The notes under the pieces: model-generated
What the model was told of the DNA's origin: nothing
Databases searched by the model: none
What the model saw: the letters and a program-made list of their open reading frames with translations, nothing else
Position numbers and translations under genes: made by a program
Part shown: in pieces, positions 36,128-43,329 of the stretch
How positions within the stretch are numbered: the stretch's first letter is position 1
Layout: each line of letters opens with the position of its first letter
NCBI RefSeq assembly: GCF_001420995.1
Contig: NZ_CP012184.1
Span: 2,464,501 to 2,528,500, forward strand
DNA from: Pseudonocardia sp. EC080619-01
GTDB taxonomy: Bacteria; Actinomycetota; Actinomycetes; Mycobacteriales; Pseudonocardiaceae
Reading direction: 5' to 3'
DNA length: 64,000 nt

Positions 36128-37053
36128 CGGCGCCCCTTCGGGTCGAGGGCCTCGCGCAGCGACTCGCCGAGCAGCGTGAACCCGAGCGCGACGATGATGA
36201 TCGCGATCGCCGGGTAGAACGCCAGTGCGGGCCGCACGTCCAGGTACGGCTGGGCCGACGCGAGCATCAGCCCCCACTCCGCGCGGGCCGGGTCGGCGTC
36301 GCCGAGGCCGAGGAAGGACAGCGCGGCGGCGTCCAGGATGGCGGTGGCCAGTGTGAGCGTGGCCTGGACGATCACCGGCCCGATCGCATTGGGCAGCATG
36401 TGCCGCAGCACGACGGCCCGGCGCCGGACGCCGAGCGCGGTCGCCGCGAGGACGTGGTCGGACTCGCGCTGGGCGAGCATCGAGCCGCGCAGCAGCCGGG
36501 CGAAGATCGGAACGTTCACCAGCGCCACCGCGATGATCACCGTGGTCTGGCTGGGCCGGGCGGCGAGCGCGGCGATCGAGATCGCGAGCAGCAGCGACGG
36601 GATCGACAGCAGCACGTCGGTGACCCGCATGAGCACGGTGTCCACCCACCCGCCGACGGCGCCCGCGACCGCCCCGACGACGACCCCGGCGGCCAGCCCG
36701 AACAGCGTCGCCAGCACGCCGACCAGCAACGTCTGCCGCGAGGCCAGGATCATCCGGGAGAACTCGTCGCGGCCGTTCTGGTCCGAGCCGAACGGGAACC
36801 CGTCCTGCGGGCCGGGGATCGAGCCGGGCCGCAGCTCGTCGAGCAGCTCCGGGAACGCCTGGCCCGGGTCGTGCGGCGCGATCAGCGGCGCGCACAGGGA
36901 CACGAGCACGAACAGCCCGACGATGACGGCCCCGGTGATCGCCGTGGGGCTGCGCCGCAGCCGGCGCAGCGCGTCGGCGCCGAGACTGCGGCCCGCCGTG
37001 TCGTCGATCTTCTCGCGGCGGCGCTGCGCCCAGGTGGTGGTCGGGGCGCTCAT
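36124..37053 (-). CDS. Peptide ABC transporter permease (DppC type)
   Basis: A 309-residue permease. After a long cytoplasmic N-terminus, helix 1 lies at about 39-60, then the periplasmic region with FPFGSDQNGRDEFSRM typical of DppC/OppC. Five further helices follow, with the EAA-type loop (AATALGVRRRAVVLRHMLPNAIGPV) that contacts the ATPases. It overlaps the dppB-like stop by four bases. Confidence 0.92.
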   Translation of the reverse strand: MSAPTTTWAQRRREKIDDTAGRSLGADALRRLRRSPTAITGAVIVGLFVLVSLCAPLIAPHDPGQAFPELLDELRPGSIPGPQDGFPFGSDQNGRDEFSRMILASRQTLLVGVLATLFGLAAGVVVGAVAGAVGGWVDTVLMRVTDVLLSIPSLLLAISIAALAARPSQTTVIIAVALVNVPIFARLLRGSMLAQRESDHVLAATALGVRRRAVVLRHMLPNAIGPVIVQATLTLATAILDAAALSFLGLGDADPARAEWGLMLASAQPYLDVRPALAFYPAIAIIIVALGFTLLGESLREALDPKGRR

Positions 37054-38054
37054 CGCAGCCTCACCCTCGGGTCGATCAGCGCGTACGAGAGGTCGACGAG
37101 CAGGTTGACCAGGACGTAGATCAGCGCGCCGAGCAGCACGACGGCCTGCAGCCGCGGGTAGTCGCGGCGCTCGATGCCGACCGCGATCAGCGTCCCGATC
37201 CCGCCCCAGTTGAAGACCTTCTCGGTGAGCACCGCACCGGCGAGGAGCAGACCGGTCTGCAGACCGATCGTCGTCGACACCGGCAGCAGGGCGTTGCGCA
37301 GGACGTGCCGCCCACGGACCGTGCCGGGGGCGAGGCCCTTCGCGTTCGCGGTGCGGACGAAGTCGGACCCCAGCACGTCCAGCACGGACGCCCGGGTGAT
37401 GCGGACGATCACGGCGAGCGGGATCGTCGCGAGCGTCAGCGCGGGCAGCACCAGGTGCACGATCGCGTCCCAGCTCGCGTCGAACTCGCGGGTCAGGAAC
37501 CCGTCGAGGATCGCGAACCCGGTGACCGGCGTGGCGTCGATGTCGACCGCCTGCCGCCCGGACGGCGGGAGCAGCCCGAACTCGACGGCGAACACCTGCT
37601 TGAGCACGTAGCCGAGGAAGAACACCGGGACGGCGACGCCGACCAGGGTGGCCAGGATCGTCAGGTTGTCCCACGGCCGTCCGCGGTGGCGGGCCGCGAC
37701 GTAGCCGAGCGGGATGCCGGCGAGCACCGCGATCAGCAGCGCGGCGGCCCCGAGCTCGATGGTGGCGGGCAGGGCCCGGCCCAGCTCGGTGAGAACCGGG
37801 TCGCCGCTGACCAGCGACGCCCCGAAGTCGCCGGTGGCAGCGCGGCCGAGATAGCGGAAGTACTGGATCCAGATCGGCTGGTCCAGGCCCAGGGTGCGGT
37901 TGAGCGCCGCGATCGACTCCGGGGTCGCCTTGTCGCCGAGCAGCGCCGTGGCCGGCCCGCCGGGCAGCGAGCGCAGCCAGGCGAACAACAGCACGGACAG
38001 GATCAGCAACGTGGGGATCACCTGGAGCAGGCGGCGCGCGACGAAGCGCAGCAT
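37050..38054 (-). CDS. Peptide ABC transporter permease (DppB type)
   Basis: A 334-residue permease beginning RFVARRLLQVIPTLLILSVL, the standard DppB/OppB start. It has a large outer loop (about 35-95) and an EAA-type loop (TANAKGLAPGTVRGRHVLRNALLPV). It forms the channel with the DppC-type subunit. It starts after a strong hairpin that separates it from the binding-protein gene. Confidence 0.92.
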   Translation of the reverse strand: MLRFVARRLLQVIPTLLILSVLLFAWLRSLPGGPATALLGDKATPESIAALNRTLGLDQPIWIQYFRYLGRAATGDFGASLVSGDPVLTELGRALPATIELGAAALLIAVLAGIPLGYVAARHRGRPWDNLTILATLVGVAVPVFFLGYVLKQVFAVEFGLLPPSGRQAVDIDATPVTGFAILDGFLTREFDASWDAIVHLVLPALTLATIPLAVIVRITRASVLDVLGSDFVRTANAKGLAPGTVRGRHVLRNALLPVSTTIGLQTGLLLAGAVLTEKVFNWGGIGTLIAVGIERRDYPRLQAVVLLGALIYVLVNLLVDLSYALIDPRVRLR

Positions 38055-38090
38055 GCGTGGATGTCCTCTGTGGTGGGGGACGGCACGGGC

Positions 38091-38123
38091 CCTCCGCGCC
38101 GCGGGGTCGCCGCGGCGCGGAGG
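38091..38123 (-). terminator. Hairpin between binding protein and permease genes
   Basis: A perfect 14-bp stem (38091-38104 with 38110-38123) and a five-base loop fill the dppA-dppB gap. Intercistronic hairpins here commonly stabilise or partly terminate mRNA so that the binding protein exceeds the membrane subunits. Confidence 0.65.
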
Positions 38124-38129
38124 ACGTGG

Positions 38130-39785
38130 TCAGTTCTTGCTGACGGTGTAGAAGCGCTCGTCGGTCAGCGGGGACGGGACGACGCCCTGGACGTTGTCCT
38201 TCACGACGATCGCGGGACCGGTCGTCAGGATCGGCACGGCCGGGAGGTACTTCCCGACGATGTCGGAGTTGACCTGCTCGTACGCCGCGGCGTGGCCGGC
38301 CGGGTCCGGGATCGCGTCGGCCTTGGCGAGCGCGTCGTACATCGCCGGGTCCTGCGGGCCGAACTCCGCCTTCTCCCGGCCGAAGAACGTGCCGACGAAG
38401 TTGCCGGCGTCGTTGTAGTCGCCGGTCCAGCCGAGCATGTGGAGGTCGTGCTTGCCGGCCTTCTGGACGTCGTCCTTGTAGCCGCCGTTCCACGGCCGCG
38501 CGACCGGGTTCACGGTGATGCCCACGGCCTGGAGGTTCGCCGACATCGCCGAGAACAGGTCGGCCGGGTTCGGCATGTAGGGCCGGGTGACCTCGGTCGG
38601 GTAGTAGAAGTTCAGGGTCAGGTTCTGCGCACCTGCCTCGGCGAGCAGCTGCTTGGCCTTCTCCGGGTCGTACGGGTACTGGGTGACGTCCTGTGCGTAG
38701 CCCGCGACGGTCGGCGGGACGAACTCCTGCGCGACGGCCGAGCCCTCGGGCATCTTGGTCCGCACCAGCGACTCCCGGTCGATGGCGTAGGCGATCGCCT
38801 GCCGGACCCGGACGTCCTTCAGGGCGGGGTTGTTCTTGGTGTTGATGCCGACGTAGAGGATCGAGAACGGGTCACGGATCAGGATCTGGTTGCCCTGCTC
38901 CTTCAAGGTCCCGTAGTCGGCGGGACTCGGGTAGTCGTAGCCGTCGATGGTGCCGGCGGCGAGCTCCTGCTTGCGGGCGTTCTCGTCCGGGATGACCTTG
39001 AAGATCAGCTTGTCGACCTTGGCCTTCTCGCCCCAGTAGTCGTCGTTGCGGGCGAGCGTGATGGTGCCGTTGGCCTTGTCGTAGCTCTCGAACCGGAACG
39101 GCCCGGTGCCGGTCGGGTGCTCGTTCGCGTAGGCCGGGTAGGTGAAGGAGTCACCGCTCTGGGTGACGGCGTCGGCGTCGTACTGCTGCAACGCAGTCGG
39201 GCTGGAGATCGACAGCGAGGTCAGTCCGAACGCGGCCGGGAACGCGCCCTTGAACTTGTTCAGCTGCAGCACCGCGGTGGTCGGGTTCTCCGCGGTGCAG
39301 GACTTGTAGACGGGGTCGCCGGAGGCGTCGCCCTCGTTCTTCGCGAAGCCCTCGAAGACGTCGCCGTAGTAGATCATCTGGCTCTGGGCGGCGGCGCCCT
39401 GCATGGTGTACCAGCGGTCGAAGTTGAAGCAGACGGCCGCGGCGTCGAACGGTGTGCCGTCGTGGAAGGTGACGCCCTCACGCAGGGTGAACGTCCAGGT
39501 CTTCCCGTCCGGTGACGACTGCCAGGCCGTCGCGAGGCCGGGCTCCAGCTCCGTGGTGCCCTGCTTGTAGGTGATCAGGGTGTCGAACATCTGGCGCGCC
39601 GGGCGGAAGCTCTCGCCGTCGTCGTTCCAGATCGGGTCGAAGTTCTTCGGCGCACCGGCGGCACCGAAGACGAAGTTCCCGCCGCTCTCACCACCGGAGC
39701 CACCGCGCTCCGACGCCGCACACGCCGTCATCGTCAGTGCCAGCAGCCCGGCCGTGGCCGCCGTCATCCACCGTCTGGCTCGCAT
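38130..39785 (-). CDS. Peptide-binding lipoprotein of ABC importer (DppA/OppA type)
   Basis: A 551-residue SBP_bac_5 protein. The signal peptide ends in a TMTAC lipobox (Cys about 20). The mature protein has the family pattern GTTELEPGLATAWQSSPDGKTWTF near the start, given here as EPGLATAW and DGKTWTFTLREGVTFHDG. It captures peptides or related solutes at the membrane surface. ATG at 39785 follows GAGTGGGGGA. A TATAGG -10-like box lies near 39857-39862. First gene of the operon; the regulator is unknown. Confidence 0.93.
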   Translation of the reverse strand: MRARRWMTAATAGLLALTMTACAASERGGSGGESGGNFVFGAAGAPKNFDPIWNDDGESFRPARQMFDTLITYKQGTTELEPGLATAWQSSPDGKTWTFTLREGVTFHDGTPFDAAAVCFNFDRWYTMQGAAAQSQMIYYGDVFEGFAKNEGDASGDPVYKSCTAENPTTAVLQLNKFKGAFPAAFGLTSLSISSPTALQQYDADAVTQSGDSFTYPAYANEHPTGTGPFRFESYDKANGTITLARNDDYWGEKAKVDKLIFKVIPDENARKQELAAGTIDGYDYPSPADYGTLKEQGNQILIRDPFSILYVGINTKNNPALKDVRVRQAIAYAIDRESLVRTKMPEGSAVAQEFVPPTVAGYAQDVTQYPYDPEKAKQLLAEAGAQNLTLNFYYPTEVTRPYMPNPADLFSAMSANLQAVGITVNPVARPWNGGYKDDVQKAGKHDLHMLGWTGDYNDAGNFVGTFFGREKAEFGPQDPAMYDALAKADAIPDPAGHAAAYEQVNSDIVGKYLPAVPILTTGPAIVVKDNVQGVVPSPLTDERFYTVSKN

Positions 39786-39934
39786 CAGTTCCCCCACTCG
39801 GTAGCCGGGGCATGCCTCCACGATGTTTGCGCGGTGACACCCGGATGAACCGGGAACCTATAGCGGTCCGTTACCTGCCGGTAGACCTTCGCGTCACGAA
39901 AGGGCTACGAAGTGGGACGGATGTACCGTTCCCG

Positions 39935-40831
39935 TTACGCCGGGGCGGTGCCCGCGGCGGCGCGGTGCCGGTCCCGGTACGCCGCGACGACCTCACGGGA
40001 CGCCTCCGGTTCGAGCGCGTCCCGGCGCACGTCGGCGAGCACCCGCCGGAAGGCGTCGAGATCCTTCGGCGAGTCGAGGAACGCCTCTCCCGTGTGACCC
40101 TCCGTGTGCACGAGGTCCGACCCGAGCTCGTCGGGGATCTCCAGCACCGCGACGCGTCCGGTGTGCGCCCGCTGGACGCCCGCCGAGAACGGCAGGACCA
40201 GCAGGATCACGTTCGGCAGCCGGGAGAGGTCGAGGAGCCGGTCCAGCTGCCCCGCCATCACCTCCGGGCCGCCGGTCCCCCGGGCGAGCACCGACTCGTC
40301 GATCACCGAGCGCAACCGCAGCGGCGGGTCGGCGGTGAGCGCCTCGTGCCGGCGGCGGCGCAGGTGGACCAGCTGGTCGATCTCCCACTCGTCGTGCCGG
40401 GGCAACCGGGCGCGGAGGACGGCGCGGGCGTACTCGGGCGTCTGCAGCAGGCCGTGCAGGACCGAGAGGTCGAACGCGTCGACGCCGACCGCATCGGTCT
40501 CCACGGCGGCGTACCGGCCCGGCGCGGGGAGCTCGTACCGATCGGTGCGCAGCCCCTCGGTGAAGGGTTCCCACCACCCCCGGGTCCGGCTCTGCGTGAC
40601 GAGCCGCCGGAGCATGTCCGCCTCGACCTCGGCGACGCCGCCGTAGAGGGCGAGGAGCGCGTCGACGTCACCGGCGCGGGGCACCCCCTTGCCGTTCTCC
40701 AGCCTGCTGATCTTCGAGGTCGAGCAGGCGAGGCCGCGGGCGACGTCGTCGAGCTTCATCCCGGCGTTGCCCCGCAGGCGGCGCAGCTCCGCACCGAGGC
40801 GGCGCCGCGCACCGACCGGCTCCTGCTCCAC
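39935..40831 (-). CDS. XRE-family regulator with DUF5753-type C-terminus
   Basis: A 298-residue regulator. The N-terminal helix-turn-helix (about 12-68; LGAELRRLRGNAGM, STSKISRLENGKG) is followed by a DUF5753/Scr1-like domain (about 100-285). In actinobacteria such genes usually sit beside a small DUF397 gene, and the pair is implicated in development or toxin-antitoxin-like control. No DUF397 gene is visible here. Four phased TGCAA repeats lie directly upstream, in the region shared with divergent small ORFs, and are the likely operator. Confidence 0.9.
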   Translation of the reverse strand: MEQEPVGARRRLGAELRRLRGNAGMKLDDVARGLACSTSKISRLENGKGVPRAGDVDALLALYGGVAEVEADMLRRLVTQSRTRGWWEPFTEGLRTDRYELPAPGRYAAVETDAVGVDAFDLSVLHGLLQTPEYARAVLRARLPRHDEWEIDQLVHLRRRRHEALTADPPLRLRSVIDESVLARGTGGPEVMAGQLDRLLDLSRLPNVILLVLPFSAGVQRAHTGRVAVLEIPDELGSDLVHTEGHTGEAFLDSPKDLDAFRRVLADVRRDALEPEASREVVAAYRDRHRAAAGTAPA

Positions 40832-40879
40832 CCCGCCCTCCCGGTGCCTCCGGTCCGCCCGACCGCGGACCCCGGGTCA

Positions 40880-40942
40880 TGCAACCACATCCCCCGTGCA
40901 ATCTCCCGGGTCGTGCAATTTTCATCAGCTTTGCAATTGCAC
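40880..40942. promoter_or_regulatory. Phased TGCAA repeat array (candidate XRE operator)
   Basis: TGCAA starts at 40880, 40897, 40914 and 40932, spacings of 17, 17 and 18 bases. Copies 2 and 3 are CGTGCAAT, and the last lies in TTGCAATTGCAC. GTGCAATT (40913-40920) and AATTGCAC (40935-40942) also form an inverted pair. The AT-rich array sits 49 bases upstream of the XRE start. Confidence 0.68.
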
Positions 40943-41050
40943 GGCACATCCGGATCCGGCACCCTGGGACGTACCCGGACGTGACGGGCAGCACACCGCA
41001 CGGCACTGCCGGGGGACGCACACCACGAGCAGAACAGAAGGGAGAACGAC

Positions 41051-41122
41051 ATGATCCGCAAGGCACAGGTGCCGCACACCGGCAAGCACCAGAGCACCCG
41101 CACCGGGCGGTGGTCGCCGTGA
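41051..41122 (+). CDS. Short basic peptide ORF, translationally coupled
   Basis: A 23-codon ORF with ATG at 41051 preceded by AAGGGAG at a good distance. It encodes a basic peptide (MIRKAQVPHTGK...). Its TGA overlaps the GTG of the next ORF (GTGA at 41119-41122). It may be a real peptide or only a device that loads ribosomes for the downstream membrane protein. Confidence 0.45.
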   Translation: MIRKAQVPHTGKHQSTRTGRWSP

Positions 41123-41322
41123 TCGCCCTGGTCACGCTGGTCCTCTCCGGACTGGCGGTCGTCGTCATCACGGCGATCGTGATCGGGGTGACCGAGTCCC
41201 GCCAGAACGGGGCGTGGCGCCGGATCGCGGCCGAACGCCGGCGGGCGTGGGAGCGCAGGCAGCGCCAGCTGCACCGCAGCCCGCACCACGTCGACGCGTG
41301 GGGCGACGAGGACACCGACTAG
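41119..41322 (+). CDS. Small single-helix membrane protein
   Basis: A 67-residue protein with one N-terminal hydrophobic helix (VIALVTLVLSGLAVVVITAI) and a basic, Arg/His-rich tail (WRRIAAERRRAWERRQRQ). The start GTG overlaps the upstream short ORF; GTG at 41110 is an alternative. It has no recognised family. It is divergent from the XRE regulator across the TGCAA array and probably under its control. A hairpin follows before recR. Confidence 0.6.
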   Translation: MIALVTLVLSGLAVVVITAIVIGVTESRQNGAWRRIAAERRRAWERRQRQLHRSPHHVDAWGDEDTD

Positions 41323-41360
41323 AAGCACGACCCGGGCCCCGAGGCCCCGGGAGGAAGGAA

Positions 41361-41389
41361 CGGCGCAGCGGCGGGGGGTTGCTGCGCCG
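41361..41389. terminator. Hairpin between small membrane-protein gene and recR
   Basis: CGGCGCAGC (41361-41369) pairs exactly with 41381-41389 around an 11-base G-rich loop, between convergent stops. A second GC-rich palindrome precedes it near 41331-41350. Confidence 0.55.
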
Positions 41390-41457
41390 GGTGGCCGGTC
41401 CACGTCCGTTCCGGACGGCGCCGGCCGTTCGCCGTTCCGGGGCCGGCCGTCCCGGAG

Positions 41458-42075
41458 CTACAACGCGCGACGGCCGGCGAGCGCGCGGCCGAGGGTCATC
41501 TCGTCGGCGAACTCGAGATCGCCGCCCATCGGCAGCCCCGACGCCAGCCGGGTGACGGTCAGCCCGGGGAAGTCCCGGAGCAGCCGGACCAGGTAGGTCG
41601 CCGTCGCCTCGCCCTCGGTGTTCGGGTCGGTGGCGATGATGACCTCGGAGATCGACGTCTCGTCCTGCGCGGGGCCGGTGCCACCGAGCCGGGCGAGCAG
41701 CTCGCGGATCCGCAGCGTGTCCGGGCCGACCCCGGCCAGCGGGTCGAGCGCGCCACCGAGCACGTGGTAGCGCCCCTTGAACTCGCGGGTCCGCTCCACG
41801 GCCAGGACGTCCTTGGGCTCCTCGACCACGCACAGCAGCGCCGGGTCACGGCGGGCGTCCGAGCAGTACCGGCAGCGGGTGTCGGAGGAGACGTTCCCGC
41901 AGACCTCGCAGAACGCGACGCCCTGCTTGACCGTCTGCAGGACCTCCTGGAGCCGGGCGATGTCCGCCGGATCCGCCGCCAGCAGGTGGAACGCGATCCG
42001 CTGGGCGCTCTTCGGACCGACGCCCGGCAGGCGGCCGAGCTCGTCGATCAGATCCTGTACGGGGCCTTCGAACAC
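41458..42075 (-). CDS. recR: Recombination protein RecR
   Basis: A 205-residue recombination mediator that works with RecO/RecF to load RecA on gapped DNA. It has an N-terminal helix-hairpin-helix ([20 protein letters not shown]), a four-Cys zinc finger (Cys56, 59, 68, 71), and a Toprim domain (about 80-170; [23 protein letters not shown]). The start is one base after the ybaB stop region; ybaB-recR is a conserved operon downstream of dnaX in many bacteria, as here. Confidence 0.97.
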   Translation of the reverse strand: MFEGPVQDLIDELGRLPGVGPKSAQRIAFHLLAADPADIARLQEVLQTVKQGVAFCEVCGNVSSDTRCRYCSDARRDPALLCVVEEPKDVLAVERTREFKGRYHVLGGALDPLAGVGPDTLRIRELLARLGGTGPAQDETSISEVIIATDPNTEGEATATYLVRLLRDFPGLTVTRLASGLPMGGDLEFADEMTLGRALAGRRAL

Positions 42076-42076
42076 C

Positions 42077-42412
42077 TCAGGCGCCCGGGAGGCCCAGGCC
42101 GCCCATGTCGAGGCCGCCGGCCAGCGGGCCCATCTTCTCCTGCTGCAGCTCCTGGGCGCGGCGGACCGCGTCGGACATCGCGCCGGCGACGAGGTCCTGC
42201 AGGGTCTCGACGTCGTCCGGGTCGACGACCTTCGGGTCGATCCGGACCGAGCGCGGCTCCAGGCCGGCGGTGACGGTGACCTCGACGAGGCCGTTACCGG
42301 CCTGGCCGGTCACCTCCGCCTCGGCGAGCTCCGCCTGGGCCTGCTGCAGCTGCTGCTGCATCTTCTGGGCCTGCTGCAGGATCATCTGCATGTCGGGCTG
42401 ACCGGGTTGCAC
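42077..42412 (-). CDS. YbaB/EbfC nucleoid-associated protein
   Basis: A 111-residue DNA-binding protein: a Gln-rich N-terminal helix ([18 protein letters not shown]) and the conserved [20 protein letters not shown] strand region. It forms tweezer-like dimers that coat DNA. GTG at 42412 follows GAGGGG. It precedes recR by one base, the common dnaX-ybaB-recR arrangement, although here an inserted amidase gene on the other strand splits it from dnaX. Confidence 0.95.
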   Translation of the reverse strand: MQPGQPDMQMILQQAQKMQQQLQQAQAELAEAEVTGQAGNGLVEVTVTAGLEPRSVRIDPKVVDPDDVETLQDLVAGAMSDAVRRAQELQQEKMGPLAGGLDMGGLGLPGA

Positions 42413-42521
42413 GGCGTACCCCTCGCTGTCGGGTCCCGGCCCGCGCGTCCGGGTGTGTCACCCCGACACGGCCGGTGCGGACGTCTCCCCCACCAGGGTA
42501 GCCGTGTCAGGCTGTCGCACC

Positions 42522-43313
42522 GTGGTCACCCCGATCCGCTCCGCCGCCGTCGCCGCCCTGGCCGCAGCCGCGCTGTGCACGGGATGCACACCGCCGCCCG
42601 AGCCCGGCCCGGCCGCCGCGGACACCACCTCCCGGACCACCCCGGTCGCCGCCCGCACACCGGACCCGCCGGCACCGGTCGTGCTCCTCGATCCCGGCCA
42701 CAACGGCGGGAACGCCGCGGCCCGGACGGCGATCACCCGCCAGGTCCCGGACGGGCGCGGTGGGACGAAACCGTGCAACACGACCGGCACCTCCACCTCG
42801 GACGGCTATCCCGAGCACGCCTTCACCTGGGACCTCGCCCAGCGGGTCCGGACCCGGCTGGAGGCCGCCGGGGTGCGGGTGGTCATGACCCGGACCGACG
42901 ACGACGGCGTCGGCCCCTGCGTCGACGAGCGCGGCGCGGCCGCCCGCCGGGCCGGCGCCGTGGCCGCGGTGTCGCTGCACGCCGACGGATCGAGCCCGTC
43001 GGCCCGCGGCTTCCACGTCGCCTACGCGGACCCACCGGTGCACGGGACCGGACCGGAGTCGCTGCGGCTCGCCACCACGCTGCGCGACGCGCTGCGCTCC
43101 GACGGGATCCCGCCCGCCGACTACATCGGACGGGACGGACTCGACGGGCGCGACGACCTCGCCGGGCTGAACACGTCCGCCGTCCCGACAGCGCTGGTCG
43201 AGGCGGGGAACATGCGCAACCCCGCCGAGGCCGCGGCGATGTCGAGCCCGCAGGGCCGGGACCGCTACGCGGCCGCCGTGAGCGCCGGGGTGCTCGCCCA
43301 CCTCGAGCGCTGA
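42522..43313 (+). CDS. Secreted N-acetylmuramoyl-L-alanine amidase
   Basis: A 263-residue Amidase_3 zinc enzyme that cleaves the peptide from muramic acid in peptidoglycan. The signal peptide ends near LCTGC, possibly a lipoprotein although the lipobox is not ideal. The catalytic domain starts VVLLDPGHNGGN (first zinc His), with SLHADGSS (zinc His) and VEAGNMRN (catalytic Glu region). GTG at 42522 is leaderless (CAGGCT, eight bases). It lies between ybaB and dnaX on the opposite strand. Confidence 0.9.
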   Translation: MVTPIRSAAVAALAAAALCTGCTPPPEPGPAAADTTSRTTPVAARTPDPPAPVVLLDPGHNGGNAAARTAITRQVPDGRGGTKPCNTTGTSTSDGYPEHAFTWDLAQRVRTRLEAAGVRVVMTRTDDDGVGPCVDERGAAARRAGAVAAVSLHADGSSPSARGFHVAYADPPVHGTGPESLRLATTLRDALRSDGIPPADYIGRDGLDGRDDLAGLNTSAVPTALVEAGNMRNPAEAAAMSSPQGRDRYAAAVSAGVLAHLER

Positions 43314-43329
43314 CCCCGCGGGCCCGACG

